From Kofleriaceae bacterium (GTDB lineage Bacteria; Myxococcota_A; Polyangia; Haliangiales; Haliangiaceae), in contig JACKDR010000003.1 in NCBI GenBank assembly GCA_020633495.1, positions 310,001-374,000 on the forward strand: DNA of 64,000 nt. Reading direction: 5' to 3'. The position numbers and the translations under genes were made by a program. This document shows positions 49,093 through 61,260 of this stretch, one piece after another. Below the pieces are notes generated by a model. It saw only the letters and a program-made list of their open reading frames with translations, was not told the origin of the DNA and did not search any database. The first letter of the stretch is position 1, and every line of letters begins with the position of its first letter.

Positions 49093-50463
49093 ATGTTGCC
49101 CCTGCGCTCGATCGTCCCCGGCATCGCGTGGCCCGCGCTCACCGATCCGCGGGCGTCGACGTTGCTGGCGCTGCTGTGGCAGCTCGATCAGACCCAGTGG
49201 TGGCCGGCCGAGGCGCTGCGCGCCCACCAGCAGCGCCAGCTCGCGAACCTCGTCCGCCACGCGGTGGCGTCGACCGCGCACTACGCCGAGCGGTTCGCCG
49301 CCGCCGGCGTCGCGGTCACCGCCGACGGCGTCGCGCCCGCGCGCTGGGCCGAGGTCCCGGTGCTGACCCGCGCCGAGGTGATCGACGCCGGGGCGCGGCT
49401 GGTCAGCCGCCAGTACCCCGCGGATCACGGCCGGACCCAGGAGATCGCGACGTCGCGGACCTCGGGCCAGCCGGTGCGCGTCCGCAGCACCTCGGTCACC
49501 GACGCGTTCTGGCACGCGATCACGCTGCGCGATCACGCCTGGCACGGGCGCGACCTGACCGCCAAGCTGGCCTCGATCCGCTACACCGGCGACGACGCCG
49601 CCGCGCCGGCCGGGGTGCAGGCCCGGGGCTGGGGCCCCGCGACCCAGCCGTTCGCGCCCGACGCGCCGCTCGCGGTGCTGTCGATCCGCAGCACGATCGA
49701 CGAGATGATCGCGTGGCTGCGCCGCGAGGATCCTGCCTACCTCTTGATCTACCCGACCGTGCTCGACGCGATCCTGCGCCGCCTCGCCGACACCAGCGTG
49801 CGCCTGCCGTCGCTGCGGCAGGTCCGGACCACCAGCGAGCGGCTGGCGCCCGAGACCCGCGCGCTGTGCGCGGAGGTTCTGGGCGTGCCGCTGGTCGACC
49901 TCTACTCGGCGCAGGAGGTCGGCTACCTGGCGCTGCAGTGCCCGTCGCACCCGCACTACCACGTCCAGGCGGAGCGGGTCCTGGTCGAGATCCTCGACGA
50001 CGCCGGCGCCCCGTGCGGTCCGGGCGCCACCGGGCGGGTGGTCGTGACCGATCTGCACAACTTCGCGACCCCGCTCATCCGCTACGACATCGGCGACTAC
50101 GCCGAGGTCGGCGCGCCGTGCCCGTGCGGGCGCGGCCTGCCGGTGCTCGACCGCATCGTCGGCCGGCGCCGCGGCATGCTGAGCTACCCCGACGGTCGCG
50201 TCGCCTGGCCGGTGTTCACGGTGCCGTGTCGCCAGGCCGCGCGGTACCGCGAGCTGCAGCTGGTCCAGGACACGGTCGACGCGCTGCGCCTGCGGATCGT
50301 CCCCGACGGCCCGCTCACCGCCGACGATCGCGCCGCGTTGACGGCGGCGCTGCACGCCTGCCTCGGCCACCCGTTCGCGATCACGTTCGAGGTCGTCGCC
50401 GAGCTCGGGCGCACCCCGGCCGGCAAGCTCGAGGAGTTCGTGTCCCACGTGCCGCGGCCGTAG
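49093..50463 (+). CDS. PaaK-like AMP-forming acyl/aryl-CoA ligase family protein
   Basis: 456 residues, resembling the phenylacetate-CoA ligase/CapK branch of ANL adenylating enzymes. Visible elements are ATSRTSGQPVRVRST (P-loop-like phosphate-binding segment), LYSAQEVGYLALQC (motif with the A5-like Glu), TDLHNFATPLIRYDIGDYAEVG (A7-like Asp) and CPCGRGLPVLDRIVGRRRGM (hinge). CapK-like members act in polysaccharide or siderophore pathways. The substrate cannot be told. Confidence 0.85.
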   Translation: MLPLRSIVPGIAWPALTDPRASTLLALLWQLDQTQWWPAEALRAHQQRQLANLVRHAVASTAHYAERFAAAGVAVTADGVAPARWAEVPVLTRAEVIDAGARLVSRQYPADHGRTQEIATSRTSGQPVRVRSTSVTDAFWHAITLRDHAWHGRDLTAKLASIRYTGDDAAAPAGVQARGWGPATQPFAPDAPLAVLSIRSTIDEMIAWLRREDPAYLLIYPTVLDAILRRLADTSVRLPSLRQVRTTSERLAPETRALCAEVLGVPLVDLYSAQEVGYLALQCPSHPHYHVQAERVLVEILDDAGAPCGPGATGRVVVTDLHNFATPLIRYDIGDYAEVGAPCPCGRGLPVLDRIVGRRRGMLSYPDGRVAWPVFTVPCRQAARYRELQLVQDTVDALRLRIVPDGPLTADDRAALTAALHACLGHPFAITFEVVAELGRTPAGKLEEFVSHVPRP

Positions 50464-50530
50464 CCGGGCGGCCCCGGCCGGCGGCCGGGCGCCGCCCGTC
50501 CGTGGCGCCGCACGCTCCCGTCCGCGACGC

Positions 50531-50559
50531 GCGACACGCCGCCCGGGTCGGCCTATGCT
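50531..50559 (+). promoter_or_regulatory. promoter, near-leaderless
   Basis: GCGACA (50531-50536), a 17-base spacer, TATGCT (50554-50559), then 6 bases to the ATG at 50566. The -35 keeps GACA of the consensus; the -10 matches TATAAT at four of six positions. Confidence 0.55.
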
Positions 50560-50565
50560 CCGCGC

Positions 50566-51018
50566 ATGGGCATGGAAGTCACCGGCAAGCTCCACACCGT
50601 CTTCGAGACCAAGCAGGTGTCGGCGCGGTTCACCAAGCGCGAGTTCGTGGTCGAGCTGGCCGACAACCCCAAGTATCCGCAGCTGGTGATGTTCCAGCTC
50701 AGCGGCGAGCGGTGTAGCCAGCTCGACGACATGGCGGTCGGCGACGAGGTCCGCATCGAGTTCAGCCTGCGCGGCCGCGAGTGGACCAGCCCCAGCGGCG
50801 AGGTGAAGTACTTCAACAGCCTCGACGTCTGGAAGATCGAGCCGGCGAGCGCCGGTCGCGCCGCGCGTTACGACGGCCCGCGCGGTGGCGGTGGCGGTGG
50901 CGGCGGACGCGGCGGCGGTGGCGGCGGCGACTTCCGCGACGACGTGCCGCCGCCCGGCGACGACGACTTCCGCCGCGATGGGGGCCGGGGTGGCGGCGAC
51001 GACGACCTGCCGTTCTGA
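50566..51018 (+). CDS. DUF3127 protein with SSB-like C-terminal tip
   Basis: 150 residues. Residues 1-90 fit DUF3127, an OB-fold-like domain (MEVTGKLHTVFETKQVSARFTKREFVVEL, then YPQLVMFQLSGERC). A Gly/Arg/Asp-rich linker (about 100-143) follows, and the protein ends DDDLPF, essentially the acidic tip by which single-stranded-DNA-binding protein recruits repair and replication partners. The overall plan of OB fold, Gly-rich linker and acidic hydrophobic tip mimics SSB. I infer a nucleic-acid-binding role; this is not established for the family to my knowledge. Confidence 0.85.
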   Translation: MGMEVTGKLHTVFETKQVSARFTKREFVVELADNPKYPQLVMFQLSGERCSQLDDMAVGDEVRIEFSLRGREWTSPSGEVKYFNSLDVWKIEPASAGRAARYDGPRGGGGGGGGRGGGGGGDFRDDVPPPGDDDFRRDGGRGGGDDDLPF

Positions 51019-51116
51019 GCGCGGCGCCGCGTCGCGCCGCGGTCGGCGCGCGTGCGCAGCTTCCCGACACCTGACGCTGCAGCGTCGCGGCCGCCGATCG
51101 GCTACCGTCTAGATCC

Positions 51117-51899
51117 GTGCCGCGCACCGGTGTGAAGTGGACCAAGGAGGCGATCCACCGGGTCGTCACGACGCGCGAGTGCCAGATCGTCTACCAGCCG
51201 GTCGTCGATCTGAAGACCCGCAAGGTCTTCGCGTTCGAGGCCCTGGCGCGGACCACCGCCGCCGAGTTCGACGGGCCGGTGGCGCTGTTCGAGGCCGCGG
51301 TCGCCCACGGCTACACCGGGCAGCTCGGTCGGCTGCTCCGCCAGATGGCGGTCGACGGCTGCCCGGACCACCCGCTGTTCCTCAACCTGCACCCCAGCGA
51401 GCTCGACGAGGGCTGGCTGGTCCAGGCCGACGATCCGATCTTCCAGCACTCCGACGACGTCTACCTCGAGATCACCGAGGGCGTGCCGCTGTCGCACTTC
51501 GCGCTGTGCCAGAGCATGCTGTCGGAGGTGCGCGGCCGCGGCGTCCACCTCGTCGTCGACGATCTGGGCGCCGGCTACTCCAACCTCAAGTACATCGCCG
51601 ATCTGCACCCGCGGGTGGTCAAGATCGATCGCGACCTGGTGTCGGGGCTCGCCGACGGCTCGCGCCTGTTCACGCTGGTGACCGCGATCGTGCGGCTGTG
51701 CAGCGACCTCGGCGCCCGGGTCGTGGCCGAGGGCATCGAGACGCCCGAGGAGCTCGAGGCGGTGATCGCGACCGGCGCCCGCTACGGTCAGGGCTACCTG
51801 CTGGCGCGCCCGGCCAACCCGCTGCCGGCGGTGTCGTGGCCGCGGACGCGCACGCTCGATCTGGCGCGGCGCCGCCGCAACTCGCGCGCGCCCCGGTAG
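51117..51899 (+). CDS. EAL-domain c-di-GMP phosphodiesterase
   Basis: 260 residues, an isolated EAL domain that would hydrolyse cyclic di-GMP to pGpG. Catalytic motifs appear intact: EALAR with Glu41, LNLHP (Asn), LEITEG (Glu), VDDLGAGYSNL (Asp-Asp), VKIDRDLV (Lys) and AEGIET (Glu), then GYGQGYLLARP-like ARYGQGY. No sensor domain is attached, so regulation must come from a partner. TACCGT lies 8 bases before the GTG. The tail is Arg-rich. Confidence 0.93.
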   Translation: MPRTGVKWTKEAIHRVVTTRECQIVYQPVVDLKTRKVFAFEALARTTAAEFDGPVALFEAAVAHGYTGQLGRLLRQMAVDGCPDHPLFLNLHPSELDEGWLVQADDPIFQHSDDVYLEITEGVPLSHFALCQSMLSEVRGRGVHLVVDDLGAGYSNLKYIADLHPRVVKIDRDLVSGLADGSRLFTLVTAIVRLCSDLGARVVAEGIETPEELEAVIATGARYGQGYLLARPANPLPAVSWPRTRTLDLARRRRNSRAPR

Positions 51900-51915
51900 C
51901 CGGCGACGGCGCCGG

Positions 51916-52461
51916 TCACTCGGCGAGCAGCGCCCGCAGTGCGCGCGCCAGCTCGGCGGTGTCGACCGGGCCGACCCGGCGGTCGGCGATGCGGCCATCG
52001 CGATCGATCAGGAACTTGGCGGGCAGGCCGAGGACGCCGCCGAAGCGCTCGCCGAGCGCGGCGTCGCCGAGGCCGACCGGGTAGTTGAGGTGGACGTCGC
52101 GATCGAAGGCGCGGACGTCGTCGATCGTGTCGTCCATCGAGATGCCGACCAGCTGCACGCCGCGCGGGCCGAGCTCGCGCTGCAGCGCGATCAGCTGCGG
52201 GATCTCGTCGCGGCACGGCTCGCACCAGGTCGCCCAGAAATCGACGACGACGACCTTGCCGCGCAGCGCGGCGAGGTCGATCGGCGCGCCGTCGAGCCCG
52301 GTCAACGCGATCGCCGGCGCCGGCGGGCGCTCGGTGTGGACGCGGTGCGCGGCGCGGCCGCCGCCGCGCACCAGCACGAGCGCGATCACGCCGATCGCGA
52401 GCAGCGCCGCGGCACCCGCCGCGACCAGGACGCCGCGCGGCCGCGGCCGGGCCGGAGCCAC
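51916..52461 (-). CDS. TlpA-like thioredoxin-fold thiol-disulfide protein
   Basis: 181 residues. An N-terminal membrane anchor (about residues 10-33) precedes a periplasmic TlpA/ResA-type domain with the active-site WCEPC (Cys80, Cys83) and a cis-Pro loop (LPAKFLIDRDG). The family reduces apocytochrome c or other envelope thiols. The GTG start begins one base after the stop of the rhodanese-like lipoprotein gene, so the two are tightly coupled and may form a redox pair. Confidence 0.93.
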   Translation of the reverse strand: MAPARPRPRGVLVAAGAAALLAIGVIALVLVRGGGRAAHRVHTERPPAPAIALTGLDGAPIDLAALRGKVVVVDFWATWCEPCRDEIPQLIALQRELGPRGVQLVGISMDDTIDDVRAFDRDVHLNYPVGLGDAALGERFGGVLGLPAKFLIDRDGRIADRRVGPVDTAELARALRALLAE

Positions 52462-52462
52462 G

Positions 52463-53011
52463 TCAGTCCCCGCTGGCCACCGGGTAGCCCTTGGCCACCC
52501 AGTCGGTGCCGAGGTCGTGCGGGATGTACAGCAGCTTGGCGGCGGTGAAGCCCATGTCCTGGACCAGCCGTGCCGCCGGCGCGACGTTGGGGCAGTGATC
52601 CCACGGGCAGCAGCCGCAGTAGATGACCAGCGGCGTGGTACGCGGCAGGCCGTCGAGGCGCTGGCGCAGGCTGGCCAGCACGGCGTCGTCGGAGGTCGGG
52701 CCGTAGAACTCGGAGCCCGGGATGTGGGCCTGCTGGTAGAGCTTGCGGAAGCCGACGTGGATCAGCAGGGGCCGCGCGTCGGCGGGCGCGGACGCGAGCG
52801 CGCTGGCCAGCTCGGCGGGCTGCACCGTCGGCAGGCCGTCGGACGACGCCGGCGCGGCGCGCGGCGGCGCCGCCGGGGCGCTGGCCGGGCCGGGATCGGC
52901 GCCGGGCGGCGGGCCGCGATCCGGGGTGTCGCGGTGACACGCGCCGGCGGCGGCGAGGAGCGCGAGGGTGGCGAGCACGGCGGCGGCACGGACGCGACGG
53001 GGTACAGACAT
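52463..53011 (-). CDS. rhodanese-like lipoprotein with Cys-rich active loop
   Basis: 182 residues. Signal ending AGAC (Cys25), a Pro/Ala linker, then a rhodanese-like fold (about 60-182) with HIPGSEFYG and an active loop YCGCCPWDHCPN holding Cys132, 134, 135 and 140. Classical rhodaneses have a single Cys in the loop; here four are clustered, so thiol-disulfide or metal or persulfide chemistry is possible. Promoter TTGCTG-17-TAGCAT precedes the ATG by 8 bases. Confidence 0.85.
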   Translation of the reverse strand: MSVPRRVRAAAVLATLALLAAAGACHRDTPDRGPPPGADPGPASAPAAPPRAAPASSDGLPTVQPAELASALASAPADARPLLIHVGFRKLYQQAHIPGSEFYGPTSDDAVLASLRQRLDGLPRTTPLVIYCGCCPWDHCPNVAPAARLVQDMGFTAAKLLYIPHDLGTDWVAKGYPVASGD

Positions 53012-53019
53012 CGTGGCGC

Positions 53020-53048
53020 ATGCTACTGCGCGCGGTCGGGGCCAGCAA
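53020..53048 (-). promoter_or_regulatory. promoter of rhodanese-TlpA pair, near-leaderless
   Basis: On the minus strand TTGCTG (53043-53048), exactly 17 bases, then TAGCAT (53020-53025), then 8 bases to the ATG at 53011. It lies inside the 53-base gap behind the large kinase gene, so the redox pair need not depend on kinase-gene readthrough. Confidence 0.6.
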
Positions 53049-53064
53049 CGTGGCGCCGGGTCGG

Positions 53065-56844
<3,780 letters not shown>

Positions 56845-56957
56845 CCGGACGATCCTACACGGGTCGCGCCGGCGCGCGACGCCTGGATCGCGGCGGCGGG
56901 GCGCGCGCGAGTCGTGGTAAGAGCGAGCACCGGCGCCGTTCGCCGGCCCGGAGCCCG

Positions 56958-57561
56958 ATGCCCGTGTCCCGACGTCGCCCGTTCCTGATCCCGATGCTGA
57001 TCGCCGCCGTCGCGGCCTCCGCCGCCGCGTGCAAGCGCGACGACAAGGCCGCCGGTGGTGGCCCGCCGACCGCGCCGGCCGACGCCGCCGCGGTGGTGCG
57101 CGCACCCGCCGCCGACGCCGCGGCCGCGGCGACGCCGCCGCCGGTCGATGCCACCCGGCGGCGACCGCGCCGGCCGACGCCACGCCCACCGCGACCGCGG
57201 TCGACGCCGCGCCGTCGCGGCCCGCGCTCGACGCCGCGCGCGCGCCACGCCGCCGCGCCCGATCGACGCCGCGCCGCCGCCGCCGACGCCGATCGACGCC
57301 GCGCCGCCGCCGCCGCCGGTCGACGCCGCGGTCGCGACCGGCAAGCCGTGCGAGCGCACGACGTTCGACACCAAGCTGGTCGGTGACGCCTGCGCTCGCG
57401 GCGGCCAGGCCGCCGCCAAGGCGGCGATGAAGCAGTTCGTCCGCGACGCCAAGGCGCACGAGCCCGACCTCGAGTGCGGCACCTGCCACAAGAAGCTGGC
57501 GCCGGTGTACTCGCTCAAGCCCGACGGGCTCGATCACTTCCGCAAGCTCGGCGGCTCCTGA
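56958..57561 (+). pseudogene. c-type cytochrome-like lipoprotein, frameshifted twice
   Basis: The gene starts in one frame (MPVSRRRPFLIPMLIAAV, lipobox SAAAC, then an acidic/Ala/Pro linker). It continues in a second frame from about 57150 (TAPADATPTATAVDAAP) and ends in a third from about 57250 (PIDAAPPPPTPIDAA, then VATGKPCERTTFDTKLVGD to the stop at 57561). Each shift equals one missing base, in a C-run near 57145 and in a CG-repeat near 57240, both inside the low-complexity linker. The C-terminal domain holds CGTCHKK, a CxxCH heme-c motif. Either sequence errors in GC-rich repeats or a decaying gene would explain it. Confidence 0.75.
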
Positions 57562-57770
57562 GCCGGCGGCCGGGCCGCGCGCGGCTTGCGCGGCCGGCGG
57601 GCTCGCGCCGCAACCGCTGCGCCGCCGGCGCCGGCGAACCCGCTTCGTCACGATCGCGGGCGTCGCGGCGGCCCGCCGGCACCGCGACGTGACCGGGTCG
57701 TGACGATCGGCGCGCCGAACCTGGCGACACCACGACGGCGCCGTGACCGCGCGGGCGCCACCCTGCGGGC

Positions 57771-58418
57771 ATGTCGTACCTCGACGAAGCCGTCGCGAAG
57801 CCGCGCCTGCGCGGCGTCGCCCACCAGTTCTCGTTCTTCGTCGCGCTGGGCGCGGGCGGCGTGCTGGTCGCGATGGCCAGCACCGCCGGCGCCGCCGTCG
57901 CCGCCGCGATCTACGCGGTGACCCTGGCGACGATGCTCGGGGTCAGCGCCAGCTACCACCGCGGCCACTGGCGCCCGGCGGCGGCGGTGCGCTGGCGCCG
58001 CGCCGATCACGCGGCGATCTTCGTGTTCATCGCGGGCAGCTACACGCCGGTGTGCGCGCTCGGCGTCGGCGGCGCCGCTGGCGCGCGCCTGCTGGTGATG
58101 GTGTGGCTGGGCGCGACCCTCGGCGCGCTGCGGGCCCTCTTGTGGGTCGACGCGCCCCGCTGGGTGTCGGCGGCGCTGTACGTCGGGCTCGGCTGGCTCG
58201 CGGTCGCGTACCTGCCGACGGTCGCCGCGGCCACCGGCCCGGCGGTGCTGGCGCCGATCCTCGCCGGCGGCCTGCTCTACACCGTCGGCGCCACGGTCTA
58301 CGCGCTGCGCTGGCCGGACCCGTCGCCGCGGGTCTTCGGCTACCACGAGATCTTCCACGCCCTCGTGGTCGCGGCGGTGATCTGTCACTTCGCCGCGGTC
58401 GTGCAGCTGGTGCGTTGA
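57771..58418 (+). CDS. hemolysin III / TrhA (PAQR) family membrane protein
   Basis: 215 residues with seven predicted helices. Family motifs are LGVSASYHRGHW (conserved Ser and His), RRADHAAIFVFIAGSYTP (Asp-His) and YHEIFHALVVAAVICHF near the C-terminus (His residues for zinc). The family is linked to membrane-fluidity or hemolysin-III-like activity; its biochemical function is unclear. No clear ribosome site or TAnnnT box precedes the ATG. Confidence 0.93.
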   Translation: MSYLDEAVAKPRLRGVAHQFSFFVALGAGGVLVAMASTAGAAVAAAIYAVTLATMLGVSASYHRGHWRPAAAVRWRRADHAAIFVFIAGSYTPVCALGVGGAAGARLLVMVWLGATLGALRALLWVDAPRWVSAALYVGLGWLAVAYLPTVAAATGPAVLAPILAGGLLYTVGATVYALRWPDPSPRVFGYHEIFHALVVAAVICHFAAVVQLVR

Positions 58419-58457
58419 GCCGGTCGCCGGCGCGAGCGGTCTCGCCGCCGCCGCCGC

Positions 58458-59639
58458 TCAGTACGGATCCGCCGGCGTCAGCTGCCCCCCCGCCGCCGAC
58501 AGCGTCCGCGCCGCCACGGCGGTGTCGCCCGACGGCAGCGCGATCGTGTCGCCGGCGCGGAGCACGTACAGCGGCACGTCGGACCACGCCAGCGGCGTGG
58601 CCGCCGCGCACGTCGTCGGTGGCTGGTCCGGCGCCACGATGTAGACCGCGCCGTCGCCGACCACCGTCGCGGTGCCGTCGTCGTCCACCACCAGCGCGGT
58701 GGCCTCGTCGACGCCGATCCCCAGCGGTCGGCTCGTCCAGCCGTCGGCGATGGCGCGGCCGGCGAACGTCAGCAGCCGGCCCATGCGATCACGCGGGACG
58801 AAGTGGGTGTCGGTGACGACGTGCGCCAGCGGCGGCAGCGTGACGACGTCGCGGGTCAGCGTGACGTACGGATCGTACGGATCGGCGAGCGCCTCGTCGG
58901 AGTACACCGTGCCGTTGGCGGCGGTGTAGACGATCTCGCCCAGGATCGCGCAGCCCGCGCTGGTGCCGCCGACCACCGCGCCGCGCGCCCACGCGTCGCC
59001 GAGCGCGTCGGCGACCGGCGAGTTGGCCCAGGCCGCGGTGTAGACCGCCTGGTCGCCGCCCGCGATGAAGATGGCCTCGGCGTGGTCGATGGCCCAGCGG
59101 ACGTAGGGCTCGGCGGCGAGCGCGGCGGTGTCGACCCGCAGGGTCTCGACCGAGTCGACGCCGCCGATGTCCTGGAAGAGGTAGTCGTCGTAGCCGTCGC
59201 CGCCCGAGGCCCGCAGCACCAGGACGTCGCCGCCATCGATCCGATCGCGCTGCCACGCGAACGCGGCGTCGACGTCGGTGCCGCCCCCCATCAAGATCAG
59301 GCCGGCCCGGGGGTGCGCGAGCGCGTCGGCGGGGTCGCCAACCACCCAGCGCGGCAGCCCGGCGGGCGGCGTCGGCGGCGGCGCGTCGGGGCCGGCGGCG
59401 TCGGTCGTGGCGTCGGTGGCGGCGTCCGGCGGGCGCGAGGTCGCGTCGGGCGGACGGGCCGCGGCGTCGGCGGTCGTGTCGGCGGCGCCGCCGCAGCCGG
59501 CGACGAGCGGCGAGCGCGAGGCGGCGCCCGCGACGCCCGGGGCGCGCCTGGGGCGGCGTGCGGCGGCGATCGCGGGTCGCTGGCGGGACGGAAACGGGAC
59601 GCGAAGCGGGCATGGGCGGCTCCTGTCGAGACGGAGCAC
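58458..59639 (-). CDS. cyanophycinase-like (peptidase S51) lipoprotein, start region frameshifted
   Basis: The catalytic part is a type 1 glutamine-amidotransferase-like S51 fold with nucleophile motif GGTSAGCAIL and GGGTD near the N-terminus of the domain. The long DA-rich linker after LVAGC (DTTADAAARPPDATSRPPDAATDATTDAAGPDAP) marks it as extracytoplasmic. As an open frame it begins with GTG 59639, but that N-terminus is a poor signal. An ATG at 59613 in another frame has AGGAG 6 bases upstream and encodes RRGRRLALAA, which would join LVAGC into an excellent lipoprotein signal if two bases were restored or one removed near 59495. The substrate is unknown. Confidence 0.8.
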   Translation of the reverse strand: MLRLDRSRPCPLRVPFPSRQRPAIAAARRPRRAPGVAGAASRSPLVAGCGGAADTTADAAARPPDATSRPPDAATDATTDAAGPDAPPPTPPAGLPRWVVGDPADALAHPRAGLILMGGGTDVDAAFAWQRDRIDGGDVLVLRASGGDGYDDYLFQDIGGVDSVETLRVDTAALAAEPYVRWAIDHAEAIFIAGGDQAVYTAAWANSPVADALGDAWARGAVVGGTSAGCAILGEIVYTAANGTVYSDEALADPYDPYVTLTRDVVTLPPLAHVVTDTHFVPRDRMGRLLTFAGRAIADGWTSRPLGIGVDEATALVVDDDGTATVVGDGAVYIVAPDQPPTTCAAATPLAWSDVPLYVLRAGDTIALPSGDTAVAARTLSAAGGQLTPADPY

Positions 59640-59677
59640 CGGGGGAAGCGGACTCTAGCAGGGCGCGCCGTCGTCGG

Positions 59678-60499
59678 TCACGGGCCGCGTCGCGCCGCCG
59701 CGCAGCGCGCTGCGTACTCGGCGGGCGTGCGCCCGATCTGGGCCCGGAAGTCGCGGATGAAGTGGGCCTGGTCGAAGTAGCCGAGGTCGTGGGCGAGGGC
59801 GGCCCAGTCGGCGGGCGCGCCGTCGGCGACCCGGGCCGCGGCCTCCTGGACGCGGAAGCGGCGGATCACCCACTTGGGCGGCACGCCGACGTGGCTGCGG
59901 AAGATGCGCTCGAGCCCGCGCACCGGTACGCCGACCTGCGCGGCGAGGTCGGCGACCCGACCGATCGCGGGATCGGTGCGGGCCAGCTCGACCGCGCGCA
60001 CCGCCAGCGCGGTGGCGTCGTCGGCGTCGCGGCGGCCGCGCGCCACCAGCAGCTCGGTGACCAGGCGCAGCCGGGCGGCGTCGTCGGGGGCGGCGTGGAC
60101 CGCGCGATCGACCGCGGCGCCGTCGCCGCCGAACGCGGCGTCGATCGCGATCACGCGGTCGGTCAGCTCGGCGATCGCGACGTCGACGAAGCGGCGGAAG
60201 CCGCCGGGGCGGAACTTGGTGCCGACGACCCAGCCCTGGCCCTCGAGCCGGGCCACGAACCGGTCGGTGCAGACGCCGTGGACGCCGGGGCGGTGGCTGC
60301 CGAACACCAGGTTGACGCACGGGAAGGGCAGGGTCTCCTGCTCGAACGGCGGCCGGTCGCGCAGGTCCCAGCGGACGATCCAGTGGCGCTCGACCACGGC
60401 GGCCAGCGCCGGCGCCGGATCGTGGCGGGTCAGGGTGAAGCGGCCCTCGCCGGCGTGCGGGTCGAGGATCCCGTGACGGCTGGAGGGATCGGGCGGCAT
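59678..60499 (-). CDS. AraC-family transcriptional regulator
   Basis: 273 residues. Residues 1-165 are a ligand-sensing AraC-type N-terminal domain of DUF6597 type (SRHGILDPHAGEGRFTLTRH, VVGTKFRPGGFRRFVD). Residues about 175-268 form the double helix-turn-helix domain with AAQVGVPVRGLERIFRSHVGVPPKWVIRRFR and LGYFDQAHFIRDFRAQIGRTPAEY. TATTGT lies 11 bases before the ATG. It is divergent from the GFA gene, whose regulation it may control. Confidence 0.92.
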   Translation of the reverse strand: MPPDPSSRHGILDPHAGEGRFTLTRHDPAPALAAVVERHWIVRWDLRDRPPFEQETLPFPCVNLVFGSHRPGVHGVCTDRFVARLEGQGWVVGTKFRPGGFRRFVDVAIAELTDRVIAIDAAFGGDGAAVDRAVHAAPDDAARLRLVTELLVARGRRDADDATALAVRAVELARTDPAIGRVADLAAQVGVPVRGLERIFRSHVGVPPKWVIRRFRVQEAAARVADGAPADWAALAHDLGYFDQAHFIRDFRAQIGRTPAEYAARCAAARRGP

Positions 60500-60547
60500 G
60501 TCGCGTTTCTACAATACCGCGCGGGGCCGCCGCGGCATGGTGACGCC

Positions 60548-60910
60548 ATGAGCGAGCCCCGGACCTACCAAGGAAGCTGTCACTGCGGCGCCGTGCGCTA
60601 CGAGGTGACGATGGCCCCGCCGACGAAGGCGTTCGCCTGCAACTGCTCGATCTGCTCCCGCAACGGCTGGCTGCTGGCGTTCGTGCCGGCGACGTCGTTC
60701 CGGCTGCTCGGCGGCGACGACGCGCTGACCGACTACCAGTTCGGCAAGCGTCGCACCCACCACAAGTTCTGCCACACCTGCGGCGTCCGCTCGTTCTCGC
60801 ACGGCGCCGGGCACGACGGCACCGAGATGGTGGCGATCAACCTGCGCTGCGTCGCCGACCTCGACGCCACCGCGCTGCCGGTCGAGACCTTCGACGGCGC
60901 CAGCCTGTGA
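60548..60910 (+). CDS. GFA-family zinc protein
   Basis: 120 residues. Conserved Cys ligands GSCHCGAVRYEV, CNCSICSR and HTCGV match the GFA/CENP-V zinc-binding fold (glutathione-dependent formaldehyde-activating family, most members of unknown activity). It is divergent from the AraC regulator with 48 bases between starts. Confidence 0.93.
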   Translation: MSEPRTYQGSCHCGAVRYEVTMAPPTKAFACNCSICSRNGWLLAFVPATSFRLLGGDDALTDYQFGKRRTHHKFCHTCGVRSFSHGAGHDGTEMVAINLRCVADLDATALPVETFDGASL

Positions 60911-60934
60911 GCCCGGGCGCGGCGGCCGCGGCGG

Positions 60935-61252
60935 TCACCGCGCCCATCGGGTCGCCCACGCATCGAGCGGCCGCAGCACGGCCTCGAGCGAGCGGCCCTC
61001 GTCGGTGAGCCGGTAGCCGTCGTCGCCGAGCTCGACCAGCCGCAGCTCGGTGAGCTCGCGCAGGCGCGCGGCCAGCACGCTCGGCGACACCCCGCCGCAC
61101 GCCGCCTGCAGCGCCCGGAACGTCAGCGCCGCGCCGCGCAGCTCCCACAGCACGCGCAGCGCCCAGCGTCGGCCCAGGGCGTCGAGCAGCACCATGATCG
61201 GTCGGCCGGTCCGGCTGCCGCGGACCCGCTGACCCTTGCGCGGGGTCGCCAT
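60935..61252 (-). CDS. HxlR-family winged-helix regulator
   Basis: 105 residues, one winged-helix domain. The HxlR features WALRVLWELRGAALTFRALQ, GVSPSVLAARLRELTELRLVE and YRLTDEGRSLEAVL are present. The typical N-terminal Cys of redox-sensing members is absent, though a Cys lies in AACGG. It is divergent from the AhpD/CMD-like gene, and the 72-base gap between them carries a striking palindromic operator. AGGAG lies 9 bases before its ATG, inside that operator. Confidence 0.93.
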   Translation of the reverse strand: MATPRKGQRVRGSRTGRPIMVLLDALGRRWALRVLWELRGAALTFRALQAACGGVSPSVLAARLRELTELRLVELGDDGYRLTDEGRSLEAVLRPLDAWATRWAR

Positions 61253-61260
61253 CGTCAGGA

